Shown piece after piece: positions 9,751 to 18,382 of a DNA stretch of 64,000 nt. The position numbers and the translations under genes were made by a program. The notes under the pieces are model-generated. The model had not been told where the DNA came from. It searched no databases and saw only the letters and a list, made by a program, of their open reading frames with translations. Origin of the DNA: Paludibacteraceae bacterium. GTDB taxonomy: Bacteria; Bacteroidota; Bacteroidia; Bacteroidales; Paludibacteraceae. Where the stretch lies: contig JAGCWA010000016.1 in assembly GCA_017962085.1 (NCBI GenBank), forward strand, positions 113,933 to 177,932, read 5' to 3'. Numbering within the stretch: the stretch's first letter is position 1; each line of letters starts with the position of its first letter.

Positions 9751-10403
9751 CGTTCCTTCACTCTTACCACCACCCTACGGTTCATCAAATGTTCATATTC
9801 GTTCTTCGCGTGCGGGTAAACCAGTTCCAGCTCGCTGCGGCCGATCATCGTCAGCCGTTTCGGGTCAACCCCTCGGCGCACCAGGACCTCATAGACCCTT
9901 TTGGCGCGACGCTCGGACAATCCCTGGTTATAGGCCACCGTACCACGCTCGTCCGTATGTCCGATCACCTCGAAATCCTTCCCCTGATGATAGTCGATGA
10001 AGGCCATGATGGTATCGAACTCCGCAGAATAGTCCGTGATGAAATTATTTTGGTCAAAGATAAAATAGACGATGCAGGTGTTGATGTCCGGGCGGGAGAT
10101 GCGAGGCGGTGTCGGCAACGTATCCGCAGGCTTCTCAGGCTCCTTCGGAACATCCGTGAGCACATTCGGCAGCGTGTCCACAACGACGGAATCCTGCACG
10201 AGCGTATCCGCAGGCACAGTGTCCACCGGCAACACAGGGACCGTATCCTTCTCCGTCGTATCCCTCTTCTCCTCCTCCACGACAGGGTAACGCCAGCTAC
10301 GGTAGAAAAGGGAGGATCCCCGCTCCGTGATGCGTTCCTTCTTCTTCCCGTTCACCGAAGGGAGGATAAGCAAGAGCAATAATATGGAGAGTATCTTTTT
10401 CAT
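9747..10403 (-). CDS. OmpA-family peptidoglycan-associated protein
   Basis: 218 residues with an N-terminal signal segment (MKKILSILLLLLILPSVNG), a low-complexity acidic, proline/valine-rich linker (repeated DTVPVLPVDTVPADTL-type units, residues about 45-95), and a C-terminal OmpA-like domain. The domain shows IVYFIFDQNNFI, the FEVIGHTDERGTVAYNQGLSERRA motif with the peptidoglycan-binding D and R, and a closing MNRRVVVRV. There is no lipobox. It overlaps by four bases with both neighbours, so barrel, OmpA-like and PorP are translationally coupled. It probably links the outer-membrane partners to the cell wall. Confidence 0.88.
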   Translation of the reverse strand: MKKILSILLLLLILPSVNGKKKERITERGSSLFYRSWRYPVVEEEKRDTTEKDTVPVLPVDTVPADTLVQDSVVVDTLPNVLTDVPKEPEKPADTLPTPPRISRPDINTCIVYFIFDQNNFITDYSAEFDTIMAFIDYHQGKDFEVIGHTDERGTVAYNQGLSERRAKRVYEVLVRRGVDPKRLTMIGRSELELVYPHAKNEYEHLMNRRVVVRVKER

Positions 10404-11725
10404 TCCTTTTTTTCTTTAACCCAAGAATGTACTTTAAACCTACGATCGAAACGCAAAGCGAAGGTCGCCGCATAATCAACGCTGGACTCGTCCAAGTCGT
10501 AATAGGCCTGAAAACGGAAAAGCATGACGTCATTCAAATCATAAGCAACCTCAGCCGTAAGCATGTGACGGTAACGGCGCTCGAAAGAGTCATCGAAGTA
10601 GCTCCTCGACTGGAAGAGGTAACTACCCCTACCGGAGATGAACCCGTCACCATACCAATAACCTATATTGGCATCTAAATAACGACGTTTTTCATGCACA
10701 GTATAGTCTATCTCCCCCTTTGAGAGCTCACGTGAAGAGAACCAACATTTGCTGTACACCAACTGAGGGTAGATACCCCACCCCTTTTTGAAATGGGTAT
10801 GGATATGATGCTCATCGGAACGGTTGGAGAAGCCGAAGACCGGCAAATCCACTCTAAAGCTACCACTTTTGGGGGTATTTATGGAATAAAACAGGCCTGT
10901 CGCCACATTAGCGAGGGTCTCGATGCACGTGTCCTGCACCGCATCGATTTGTCCTCCCCGATGGTTCATCATCAAATGGATAGGGATTCCTATCCAATGG
11001 CGGACATCCTTATGGTTATCAGGTTTAAAACTCGTCGCTATCGTGTTCACCCATCCAAAAGTGAATTTCTCCTGCCAAGGAGAGTCTACGACGATGAAAT
11101 CCTCCCAATTGCACCACATCTCAGACTGCCAATGTTTGGTGTAGGCGAATACCTGCAATCCATCTTCCTTGTTGGCGTAGAAGAGTCTGTCGTAGTCATA
11201 CATCGGCTGATAGAGTCCATGTCCGATACGTTCATCGGACAATGTACCACCCACGATCCTTATGCCTTTTACCGGCCTATATTCTATCCGCACGATGGGG
11301 GAAACCTCCCGCAACCTCTTATGGTCGCCCGCAATCCCCAAGAGATGGAGACCAACGGAGGCGCTCAGCCTTTCGTCATGGATGTAGGTGAACGTCGGTT
11401 TCAGGAAGAAACCCAATGCGCTATACCCTTTCGTGTAAGGAAGGAAATACTCCGCGTCACGGACGAAGGTCGTCACATTCGGATTAAACAGGAGCGTCAA
11501 TCTTTTACAACCCGCTCTATCTCCCCCGTGAATGTATCGAACAAATGTTTCGTCATTGACGACAAATGTATCTACCGGCTGGATGATTCGGGGATAATGT
11601 TCATCGTCGACAAAAGCCCATCCTCGCATATGAACAGAACAAGCCGCCATAGAGTCCTGGCCGTCCGCTTCCACATTCAGGAAGTGAAGCAATGCCACAA
11701 GTACCAGTAACACGGATTTCCTCAT
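10400..11725 (-). CDS. predicted outer-membrane beta-barrel protein
   Basis: About 441 residues from the ATG at 11725 (MRKSVLLVLVALLHFLNVEA, a signal peptide; the frame runs further upstream but without signal-like sequence). Mature protein is rich in aromatic, alternating beta-strand segments (for example MLTAEVAYDLNDVMLFRFQAYYDL near the end), typical of a large outer-membrane barrel. I do not recognise the family. A Wzi-like or other porin-type barrel is possible. It is the first gene of the operon with the OmpA-like and PorP/SprF genes (ATGA overlaps), which suggests a role in the same envelope complex. Confidence 0.65.
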   Translation of the reverse strand: MRKSVLLVLVALLHFLNVEADGQDSMAACSVHMRGWAFVDDEHYPRIIQPVDTFVVNDETFVRYIHGGDRAGCKRLTLLFNPNVTTFVRDAEYFLPYTKGYSALGFFLKPTFTYIHDERLSASVGLHLLGIAGDHKRLREVSPIVRIEYRPVKGIRIVGGTLSDERIGHGLYQPMYDYDRLFYANKEDGLQVFAYTKHWQSEMWCNWEDFIVVDSPWQEKFTFGWVNTIATSFKPDNHKDVRHWIGIPIHLMMNHRGGQIDAVQDTCIETLANVATGLFYSINTPKSGSFRVDLPVFGFSNRSDEHHIHTHFKKGWGIYPQLVYSKCWFSSRELSKGEIDYTVHEKRRYLDANIGYWYGDGFISGRGSYLFQSRSYFDDSFERRYRHMLTAEVAYDLNDVMLFRFQAYYDLDESSVDYAATFALRFDRRFKVHSWVKEKKE

Positions 11726-11741
11726 ATATTCTACCCTAAGA

Positions 11742-11779
11742 AAAAAAGGCGTCAGGACTGATAAACGTCCCAACGCCTA
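11742..11779 (-). terminator. rho-independent terminator of proS
   Basis: On the minus strand a 12-bp stem (AGGCGTTGGGAC pairing with GTCCTGACGCCT, two G-U pairs) with an 8-base loop is followed by seven T. It lies 13 bases after the proS stop and just upstream of the barrel gene, separating the two transcription units. Confidence 0.85.
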
Positions 11780-11791
11780 TGAATGAATTCA

Positions 11792-13276
11792 TTAATACGA
11801 TCTTGCGAAGAGCACCCTGCACTTGGACGGTTTGCCCGTCACCATGCACTTGCCAGGCTCCTTGTCGTCGCCCAAGTAGGTGTCGAACGGAACGCAACGG
11901 ATGGTCGCCTTGGTCTCCTCCTTGATCTGCGCCTCCGTCTCAGGAGTACCGTCCCAGTGGGCCAAGATGAATCCGCCCTTCTCGATCTCCACCTTGAACT
12001 CGTCGTAGCTATCCACCTTCTTGATCATGGAGTTACGATAGTCCAAAGCCTTCTTGAAGATATTCTTTTGGATCTCCTCCAACAGGTTCTTAACGTATGC
12101 GTCGATGCCCTCCAGACTGACGGTCTCCTTCGTGAGGGTATCACGGCGAGCCACCTCGACCGTACCGTTCTCAAGGTCTCTCGCGCCCATAGCCAAACGT
12201 ACCGGCACACCCTTCAGCTCGTACTCGGCGAACTTCCAGCCCGGCTTCTTAGCGTCCGAATCATCATACTTAACCGTGATGCCCAAAGCCTTCAGCTTAG
12301 CGGTGATCTCGTTCACCTTAGCGGAGATCTCAGCCAACTGCTCCTCCGTCTTGAAGATAGGCACGATCACCACTTGGATCGGCGCCAGGTTAGGCGGCAA
12401 AACCAAACCGTTGTCGTCGGAGTGCGTCATGATGAGCGCACCCATCAGACGGGTGGAAACGCCCCATGAGGTAGCCCACACATAGTCGAGCTTGCCCTCG
12501 CGGGTCTGGTACTGCACGTCGAACGCCTTCGCGAAGTTCTGACCCAGGAAGTGGGAAGTACCCGACTGCAATGCCTTGCCATCCTGCATCAAAGCCTCGA
12601 TAGTATAGGTGTCCACCGCACCGGCGAAACGCTCCGTCTCGGACTTCACACCCTTGATGACCGGCACGGCCATGAAGTTCTCCACGAAATCCCCATAGAC
12701 ATTCAGCATCTTCTGTGCCTCAGCCTCAGCCTCCTCGTAGGTCTCGTGAGCCGTATGGCCCTCTTGCCACAGGAACTCGGCGGTACGGAGGAACAAGCGG
12801 GTACGCATCTCCCAACGAACCACATTCGCCCACTGGTTGCAGAGGATCGGAAGGTCACGGTAAGAGTGGATCCAGTTCTTGTATGTGTTCCAGATGATGG
12901 TTTCGGACGTAGGACGGACAATCAACTCCTCCTCCAACTTGGCCTCAGGGTCCACCACCACGCCGCTCCCGTCGGGATTGGTCTTCAGTCTATAGTGGGT
13001 GACGACCGCGCACTCTTTCGCGAAGCCTTCCACATGGTCAGCCTCCTTGCTCAAAAAAGATTTAGGAATGAAAAGAGGGAAATAAGCGTTCACATGACCC
13101 GTCTCCTTGAACATACGGTCCAACTCATGCTGCATCTTCTCCCAAATAGCATACCCGTACGGTTTAATCACCATACAACCTCTCACTGCGGAACTCTCCG
13201 CCAAATCAGCCTTGATCACCAAGTCGTTATACCACTGTGAGTAATCCTCACTGCGTGGAGTCAATTCTTTTGCCAT
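11792..13276 (-). CDS. proS: proline--tRNA ligase (archaeal/eukaryal type)
   Basis: Class II aminoacyl-tRNA synthetase charging tRNA-Pro, 494 residues. It has the short architecture without the bacterial insertion (editing) domain. Visible: an N-terminal [19 protein letters not shown], motif 2 region [31 protein letters not shown], motif 3 region with [19 protein letters not shown], an HGTP anticodon-binding domain, and the C-terminal ProS_C domain ending CRVLFARSY with the characteristic terminal tyrosine. Bacteroidota generally use this type. A -7 element lies about 30 bp upstream and a strong terminator just downstream. Confidence 0.96.
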   Translation of the reverse strand: MAKELTPRSEDYSQWYNDLVIKADLAESSAVRGCMVIKPYGYAIWEKMQHELDRMFKETGHVNAYFPLFIPKSFLSKEADHVEGFAKECAVVTHYRLKTNPDGSGVVVDPEAKLEEELIVRPTSETIIWNTYKNWIHSYRDLPILCNQWANVVRWEMRTRLFLRTAEFLWQEGHTAHETYEEAEAEAQKMLNVYGDFVENFMAVPVIKGVKSETERFAGAVDTYTIEALMQDGKALQSGTSHFLGQNFAKAFDVQYQTREGKLDYVWATSWGVSTRLMGALIMTHSDDNGLVLPPNLAPIQVVIVPIFKTEEQLAEISAKVNEITAKLKALGITVKYDDSDAKKPGWKFAEYELKGVPVRLAMGARDLENGTVEVARRDTLTKETVSLEGIDAYVKNLLEEIQKNIFKKALDYRNSMIKKVDSYDEFKVEIEKGGFILAHWDGTPETEAQIKEETKATIRCVPFDTYLGDDKEPGKCMVTGKPSKCRVLFARSY

Positions 13277-13304
13277 CTTGTATTTTTGTAAAACTTATAA
13301 AGCA

Positions 13305-13312
13305 CAAAGGTA
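13305..13312 (-). promoter_or_regulatory. -7 element for proS (TACCTTTG)
   Basis: Exact TAnnTTTG match on the minus strand, 29 bases upstream of the proS ATG. The -33 region falls in the AT-rich heptamer tract and has no clear TTG. Confidence 0.6.
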
Positions 13313-13320
13313 CGAAATTA

Positions 13321-13615
13321 TAATTAAGAATTAAGAGTTAAGAGTTAAGAATTCCATAATGCAATGCGAATCACTTCCCATTCGAGCTATCCCAACGGGC
13401 TGAAAGCCCAATAACATTATATAGCCCAGGGCAACGCCCTGGGGATAGAGTAATCACACGGGGTGGCGGCATTTTATAAAATTAAAAATTAAGAATTAAG
13501 AGTTAAGAATTCCATCATGCGAATCGCTTCCCTGGTCGGGCCTCCCCAACGGGCTGAAAGCCCAACACATTATATAGCCCGGGGCAACGCCCTGGGGATA
13601 GGTAATCACACGGGA
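13321..13615. repeat. two tandem copies of an interspersed hairpin repeat plus heptamer tract
   Basis: The gap between proS and the next gene holds two direct units (about 13321-13462 and 13486-13615). Each begins with TTAAGAGTTAAGAATTCC and ends with a shared GTAATCACACGGG. The core of each has two hairpins: GGGCTGAAAGCCC, then TATATAGCCC followed by CAGGGCAACGCCCTG (copy B has GGGGCAACGCCCTGG). Opposite-orientation or diverged relatives occur at 19577-19666 and 63691-63748. No coding capacity is seen. Such REP-like elements are widespread in this phylum. Confidence 0.8.
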
Positions 13616-13691
13616 ACATGATGCGTCCTTAGCAACGATGCCCTATCCATGGCCAAACGCACGGACAGGGCATCGGTATAATATTTTACGA

Positions 13692-14900
13692 TCAGAACAC
13701 GATTTTCCTCGCACAGAGGCTTCCATCGCCCTGCAGCAAGTTAACCACATGCATTCCACGCAAACCTTCCGGTATTTGCACGTCGCAGGAGAGGACCGCG
13801 CTTTCGAACACCTTTCTTCCCTCCAAGTCATAGATTTCCAATCGTTTAGGAAGATTCAGGGAGATGATGGTGAGGGTATGGTCGTTGTAACTCAGTTCGA
13901 ATGCATCGCTCTCCGTCATGCGCACACCCGTGTACGCATTCAACGGCACATAGCCGCTTTCATCGACGATAGCCTGGCCCGCCTCGCTCGAGAGGAACTC
14001 AAACAGTCTGTAGGCGACGGAAGACTTGTCGATGTCGGAGCGCACCGCCGTATAGACCTTGGACGTGTAGGGATAGGTGCCGTTCTTGACATTCTCCTTG
14101 GTCATCTCCACACCGTCCACGCCGACCGCCCTAACCTTCTTGCTATCCACCATGACCTTGTAGTAGTAGAAAGGGGAGAAGGCAATGCCCGCCGTGTCAT
14201 CCTCCAGTTGGTAATATGGGGACATCATCGTCGTACCAATCTGCATTTCAGGGAAATCAGCGATCGTCAGCCCATCCATCACCATCGTCTCGAACTTCTC
14301 CTGGCTGCCCGAGTTCCGATTCCGCACATACGGTTTCATCACACAATCCAGGCCACCCACTTCCGACCAGTTCTGTACATTACCCATATAGATAGCATGG
14401 ATTTGGTCGATGGAGAGGTTGCCGACAGGGTTTTTCGCATTCACCATAAAAGTGAGGGCGTCCCGTGCGATCGGCTGTTCCAGCAAGGTCACACCCTGCT
14501 CCTCCGCATAGACTTTCTCGTCGCGGGAGATGCTTCTGGCGGTAATGATAATATCCACCTTGTCATCGATGAGATTGACGAACGCCCCGTGCGTGTTGTT
14601 GTTCAGCAAACGATTGAGCAGCAAGTCACGCCTCGTCTCCTCGTCACATGTATAGTTAGGCTCAACATACCTTGGCGCATCCTCCTGACGCTGGATAAAC
14701 GGGCTGTATTGCCACTCATAGTCATACCCCAACAACTTGCACATCAAAATGAGCCGTAGCGGACTGGTCGATTCAGAGCCATCCAGCACAGGGAAGTTGC
14801 TTGTCGTGATGTTCAACTCGGGATTCAGCCCGAGAGCCTCCTGTCCCCTGCAAGTAAAGATAGCGAGGAAGGAGAACAGTACAATTAATCCTCTTTTCAT
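13692..14900 (-). CDS. secreted PstS-like substrate-binding protein with T9SS-type C-terminal domain
   Basis: About 402 residues from the ATG at 14900 (MKRGLIVLFSFLAIFTCRGQ, signal peptide; a second ATG lies 15 bp upstream). Residues 30-320 look like a PstS/PBP-like periplasmic phosphate-binding fold: FPVLDGSESTSPLRL near the N-terminus, VDIIITARSISRDE, and IYMGNVQNWSEVGG. The last ~70 residues resemble a T9SS type A sorting domain (LEIYDLEGRKVFES, then LRGMHVVNLLQGDG and a basic end ARKIVF). No permease or ATPase genes adjoin it. The combination suggests a surface-exposed or secreted ligand-binding protein rather than an ordinary ABC-transporter subunit. The fold is confident, the ligand is inferred. 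Confidence 0.78.
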   Translation of the reverse strand: MKRGLIVLFSFLAIFTCRGQEALGLNPELNITTSNFPVLDGSESTSPLRLILMCKLLGYDYEWQYSPFIQRQEDAPRYVEPNYTCDEETRRDLLLNRLLNNNTHGAFVNLIDDKVDIIITARSISRDEKVYAEEQGVTLLEQPIARDALTFMVNAKNPVGNLSIDQIHAIYMGNVQNWSEVGGLDCVMKPYVRNRNSGSQEKFETMVMDGLTIADFPEMQIGTTMMSPYYQLEDDTAGIAFSPFYYYKVMVDSKKVRAVGVDGVEMTKENVKNGTYPYTSKVYTAVRSDIDKSSVAYRLFEFLSSEAGQAIVDESGYVPLNAYTGVRMTESDAFELSYNDHTLTIISLNLPKRLEIYDLEGRKVFESAVLSCDVQIPEGLRGMHVVNLLQGDGSLCARKIVF

Positions 14901-14948
14901 GGTTTTAATAATCAATTAAATCAACACACGTAATGAATAATCAAACGA

Positions 14949-14979
14949 CAAAGATATAAAATTAAAACATTTATGCAAA
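14949..14979 (-). promoter_or_regulatory. Bacteroidota promoter of the PstS-like gene
   Basis: Minus strand: TTTG (14976-14979), 19 bases, then TATCTTTG (14949-14956). Both boxes and the spacing match the phylum consensus, about 50 bases before the start codon. Confidence 0.75.
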
Positions 14980-15050
14980 TTCTATTTTTCGGGCATGACA
15001 GACGTGTCCAAAGCATCCATCACTCCAGCATGATCAGACGATGACGAAGT

Positions 15051-15087
15051 AAAAAAATGCGGGGGATGATGCGTTATTTCATCCCCC
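15051..15087 (-). terminator. rho-independent terminator of the 15105 lipoprotein gene
   Basis: Minus strand stem GGGGGATGA / TCATCCCCC (15079-15087 with 15061-15069), 9-base loop, then GCATTTTTTT. It starts 18 bases after the stop codon. Confidence 0.85.
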
Positions 15088-15104
15088 GAAATCCCTTTAT
15101 GACA

Positions 15105-15611
15105 CTATTCTTTCTTCCACATGTAGACATTCGTATAATCCAACAACCCAACTTTGCGATCATACGCCAAAACCATCGTTTTATCACTGATTTTTCTGAT
15201 ACGATATTTTTCAATTCTATTTCTACAATCATTTATAGCAATAATGGCAAAATCCTTATGTATTTCATTTACAGACGCATCAACCTCTTTAAAATCATCT
15301 TCCAATCTCTCTCTTGAGCTCACTTTCGAAGGCGTCATGATAAGGGAGTCTCCTTTTATCGCATAAGTCCCTTCGATAAGGATGAATCCACGTGCAAAGT
15401 CCCATTTATATGAGCCAGAAGCATCGAACTCGAACCTTTCAAATAAAAATTCTTTTTTGCCAACTTCTATAACCGCCTTGCTTATTTCTTCCCCTCTATT
15501 CTCACACACATAGTCTGTAGGCACCCATGTTCCTACTATTTGATTCTTGGCCTCGGAACAACTAGACAGGCCTAAAGCACAGAGTACGACGAATAATTTT
15601 AAATAATTCAT
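15105..15611 (-). CDS. small lipoprotein, lipocalin-like
   Basis: 168 residues with a lipoprotein signal (MNYLKLFVVLCALGLSSC, lipobox cysteine 18). The mature part starts with a short linker and NQIVGTWVPTDYV, then beta-rich sequence with FDASGSYKWDF and GTYAIKGDSLIMTPSK. This pattern (a GxW near the start, then repeated strand pairs) is typical of Bacteroidota lipocalin-like lipoproteins of unknown function. Probably outer-membrane anchored. It stands alone with its own terminator. A related design is seen in the lipoprotein at 40190. Confidence 0.7.
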   Translation of the reverse strand: MNYLKLFVVLCALGLSSCSEAKNQIVGTWVPTDYVCENRGEEISKAVIEVGKKEFLFERFEFDASGSYKWDFARGFILIEGTYAIKGDSLIMTPSKVSSRERLEDDFKEVDASVNEIHKDFAIIAINDCRNRIEKYRIRKISDKTMVLAYDRKVGLLDYTNVYMWKKE

Positions 15612-15729
15612 AATAAAATAGTTATATAATTTTCATTCCAGAGGATAAATGTACGAAAAAACAGTGCAACTTCGCTGCAAGGAATAGAAAAGTTTTGTGC
15701 CATGACCGCAAACATATTGATGATGTTTT

Positions 15730-16562
15730 TCATATCGTTTCCACCCTACGCAGCAATTCCTCCGCCAGCAGTTCCATCTTGCAGAAGGCGAACCATTTCT
15801 TCCCCAAGTCCTTGATGGAGGCTCCTATGTGGTAGACCTCATCATCGACCACAAGGAAACGGTCATGCGAGTGGGCAAACTCCCGGACGGTGACGGGACG
15901 GTACTGCGCATTGTGCCGTTGCACGTCGAGGCGGAACGTGGCATTCAAGCTCTTGGTGAAGATGGTGGCCTCCACAGGCTCCCGGCGCTTGTCGAGCATT
16001 TGCAGGACGGTATCATCCACATAATTGTCTATCAACACGATACGATGCTTCCACTGCGTATCAAGTCATTGACGAACTTATAGGCGTCGAAGATCTGTCC
16101 GTCGTAGAAGATGCCCTCAACGGGAGGCAGGGAGGTGCGGACAAAGAAATCTATTTTGTTCTCCGTCTCGGTCACGCGATGCTCAAGGCGTTCGATGCGC
16201 TGATTCACGGCATGCCCATTAAGGAGGTACTCCTTTAGCACCTTGTTCGCCCACTGGCGGAACAGAATACCTTGGCGTGATTTCACACGATACCCGATTG
16301 ACAAAATCATATCAAGATTGTAATACTCCATATTATACGTTTTGCCATTGCTAGCAGTTGTCGCAAAATTTGCGACAACTGAAATTTCCGCCAATTCTTC
16401 AGAAAGTGCATTGGCGATATGCTTACCGATGGTTTTCACATCACGTCCGAACAGGGTTGCCATTTGGTTACGATTCAGCCAGACCGTTTCCCCATCCATA
16501 CGTACTTCTATCCTTACCGCCTCATCGGGCTGGTACAATACTATTTCATTCTTCTGTGCCAT
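15730..16562 (-). pseudogene. RhuM-family gene, frameshifted
   Basis: RhuM-family proteins are DNA-binding-like proteins common on bacterial genomic islands; their function is not well established. The first frame (MAQKNEIVLYQPDEAVRIEV at 16562, then NRNQMATLFGRDVKTIGKHI, YYNLDMILSIGYRVKSRQG and FRQWANKVLKEYLLNGHAVNQRI) ends early with stop TGA after LIRSGSIVSC at about 16032. The expected continuation (WKHRIVLIDNYVDDT, to CKMELLAEELLRRVETI) resumes in another frame and runs to 15730. A single-base loss near 16050 explains the break. It is a recent pseudogene or a sequencing error. An identical-looking palindrome sits inside this gene and its neighbour. Confidence 0.85.
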
Positions 16563-16590
16563 AATTGCAAACAAATTTTATAATTGATTT

Positions 16591-16973
16591 TCAAACTCCA
16601 GCAATCCTTGAATACTCCAAAAGACGTCTCACCCGTCCACCACCAGACTTTTCAACTGTCGCAAAATTTGCGACAGTTGAAAAGGCATGTTCCTTAAGAC
16701 AATACTTCTTTAGCACTTTTTCAAGGTTATACAACTTTGTCTTGTATTTTTCCCATCGGTGGCAGTATGTAAGGAATCCTTACATACTGATTCACGCAAC
16801 AATTCTTGTTCCTTAAAAACATTGTTTATATGCAAAGTCACGTTATTACGTGTTGTTTGAAACAATTCAGCCATCTGTTGCTGCGTAAGCCAAACGGTTT
16901 CGTTTTCTAATCGTACTTCTATTTTCACCGCCTCATCGGGCTGGTACATTACTATTTCATTCTTTTGTGCCAT
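16591..16973 (-). pseudogene. second RhuM-family remnant, truncated and frameshifted
   Basis: Begins MAQKNEIVMYQPDEAVKIEV, almost the same as the neighbouring rhuM, followed by a helix-turn-helix-like LTQQQMAELFQTTRNNVTLHI and VFKEQELLRESVCKDSLHTATDGK. After a run of five A (about 16747-16751) the family frame shifts by one base and continues as YKTKLYNLEKVLKKYCLKEH, then AFSTVANFATVEKSGGGRVR, stopping at 16591. The YNLDxIISVGYRV core and the whole C-terminal half are missing, so this is a deletion derivative as well as a frameshift. It lies only 29 bp upstream of the other copy. Confidence 0.75.
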
Positions 16974-17106
16974 GATCGCAAACTAATCGACAGGTTATTT
17001 TGCGCAAATATACGCATTTTATTTTTTTCAGTGCAAAATAACGATAGTGTCTACAATCAATGATTTTTCATTAGAATTAAGGAAAAGTCATGTTTAATGA
17101 AAGAAG

Positions 17107-17139
17107 AAAAAATCCATTGCCCCTTAGCAATGGATTTTT
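17107..17139. terminator. strong hairpin terminator
   Basis: Inverted repeat AAAAAATCCATTGC / GCAATGGATTTTT with a 6-base loop and A/T tracts on both sides. It is 83 bases beyond the stop of the minus-strand gene at 17222, which it probably terminates. Confidence 0.8.
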
Positions 17140-17221
17140 CCCATTATCCTAATCTATGCACCAATAAGCCTCTAGATCAGCACATATATCGTGTCGATTC
17201 TGAAACACGAAAGTCAAATGT

Positions 17222-18268
17222 CTATTTTCCTCCATCGACACATTTTACTTTGGAGATATTCCACCCCGCTTGACTAGGAGGTGTCAAGGAAAAAGATTTA
17301 ATTTTATTCGGCACAGGGGGGAATATCAGTGCAATTTTCACTTTCTCACCCCTGTCTCTAAATAATTTAGCAGATTCGAGGTTTTCTATTTTTTTCAAAA
17401 AAAGTTTTCCCGTGCCAGAACCCTTTATGTAGGTTTTCCCATCAAGATAACACCACTCATTTTTGGGACGTTTGTCAACATAATGGAACTCTAATTCAAT
17501 TCTTGTTTCTTCGGATGACATAGCCACTTTTGTCACATATATATTGTGAGCATGTCTCTTTTCCACAGGAGGATTATCAATAATCCTTCCATAGATAGCA
17601 TAATCAAATCCATCAAAAGGGTTCTCCATCTGACGAATTCTAGACTTTTCCAATTTCACAGTTAAATCACTTTTCCGTTTTTCTTCCAATTGCATTTCTA
17701 ATCGCAGTTTTTCCTCTCTCCTACGTTGCTCTTCTAATTCGGCTTTAGATCCAAGTCTACCGCCAATCACCTCATTCCCTAGATTTTTTATCGGAATAAA
17801 GCAATATGGATTGTTGCGAATCCAATCCTCCTTTTGTTGCAAATCCATGTGAGTGCTTTCCATAATAGATTTTATCTTCTCCTTATACTCTTTTGCAGTT
17901 TGCACTCTTGCAATAAGTTCAGAATTATTAGCAACCTCACCACGATATAGAACAGCATATTTTCTTGCATTTGCATAATCACCCAAATTCATGAAACCTT
18001 CAACTGTTCGAAATAAACTATTTTTATAATTCAAAAACCACTGAAGTGTCTCTTCATCATTATTCAATCGATATTGATAATCACTTAAGAACACCTGAAG
18101 TTTACTGTATTCCTCATATGCTTCCGTCCTGCGTTTTTCCATTACATCTAAAGAATGTTGCAAGATTGACATATCCTGAGCACAACAATAATTTGTAAAA
18201 AGGCAAGCATGGATTACTAAACCTAATACAATAAAAACATTTCGTTTGAAATTTTGTTGAATTGACAT
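17222..18268 (-). CDS. secreted protein of unknown family with coiled-coil segment
   Basis: About 348 residues from the ATG at 18268 (MSIQQNFKRNVFIVLGLVIH; an in-frame start 21 bp upstream is possible). The signal peptide probably ends at YCCA with glutamine next. Residues 25-150 are helical (VMEKRRTEAYEEYSKLQVFL and following). A charged coiled coil (ELEEQRRREEKLRLEMQLEE) lies near 180-215. The C-terminal ~120 residues are beta-rich (IELEFHYVDKRPKNEWCYLD) and may be a small recognition domain. I recognise no family. Codon use and AT content are like the adjacent DUF2971 gene and unlike the metabolic genes to the right, consistent with an accessory region. Confidence 0.6.
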   Translation of the reverse strand: MSIQQNFKRNVFIVLGLVIHACLFTNYCCAQDMSILQHSLDVMEKRRTEAYEEYSKLQVFLSDYQYRLNNDEETLQWFLNYKNSLFRTVEGFMNLGDYANARKYAVLYRGEVANNSELIARVQTAKEYKEKIKSIMESTHMDLQQKEDWIRNNPYCFIPIKNLGNEVIGGRLGSKAELEEQRRREEKLRLEMQLEEKRKSDLTVKLEKSRIRQMENPFDGFDYAIYGRIIDNPPVEKRHAHNIYVTKVAMSSEETRIELEFHYVDKRPKNEWCYLDGKTYIKGSGTGKLFLKKIENLESAKLFRDRGEKVKIALIFPPVPNKIKSFSLTPPSQAGWNISKVKCVDGGK

Positions 18269-18382
18269 ACTATTTATATTTATCTGCATTAAACAATCAA
18301 TGTAAGTTCATAACCTCTCGGAAATCTTTTCACAAAAGCACATGAGCATTATGGACAAATTACACATGTGTTTTTTCTTCAC

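Noticed and set aside
13638-14759. 373-residue plus-strand frame over the PstS-like gene
   Set aside because: Antisense artefact; promoter, signal peptide and binding-protein motifs are on the minus strand.
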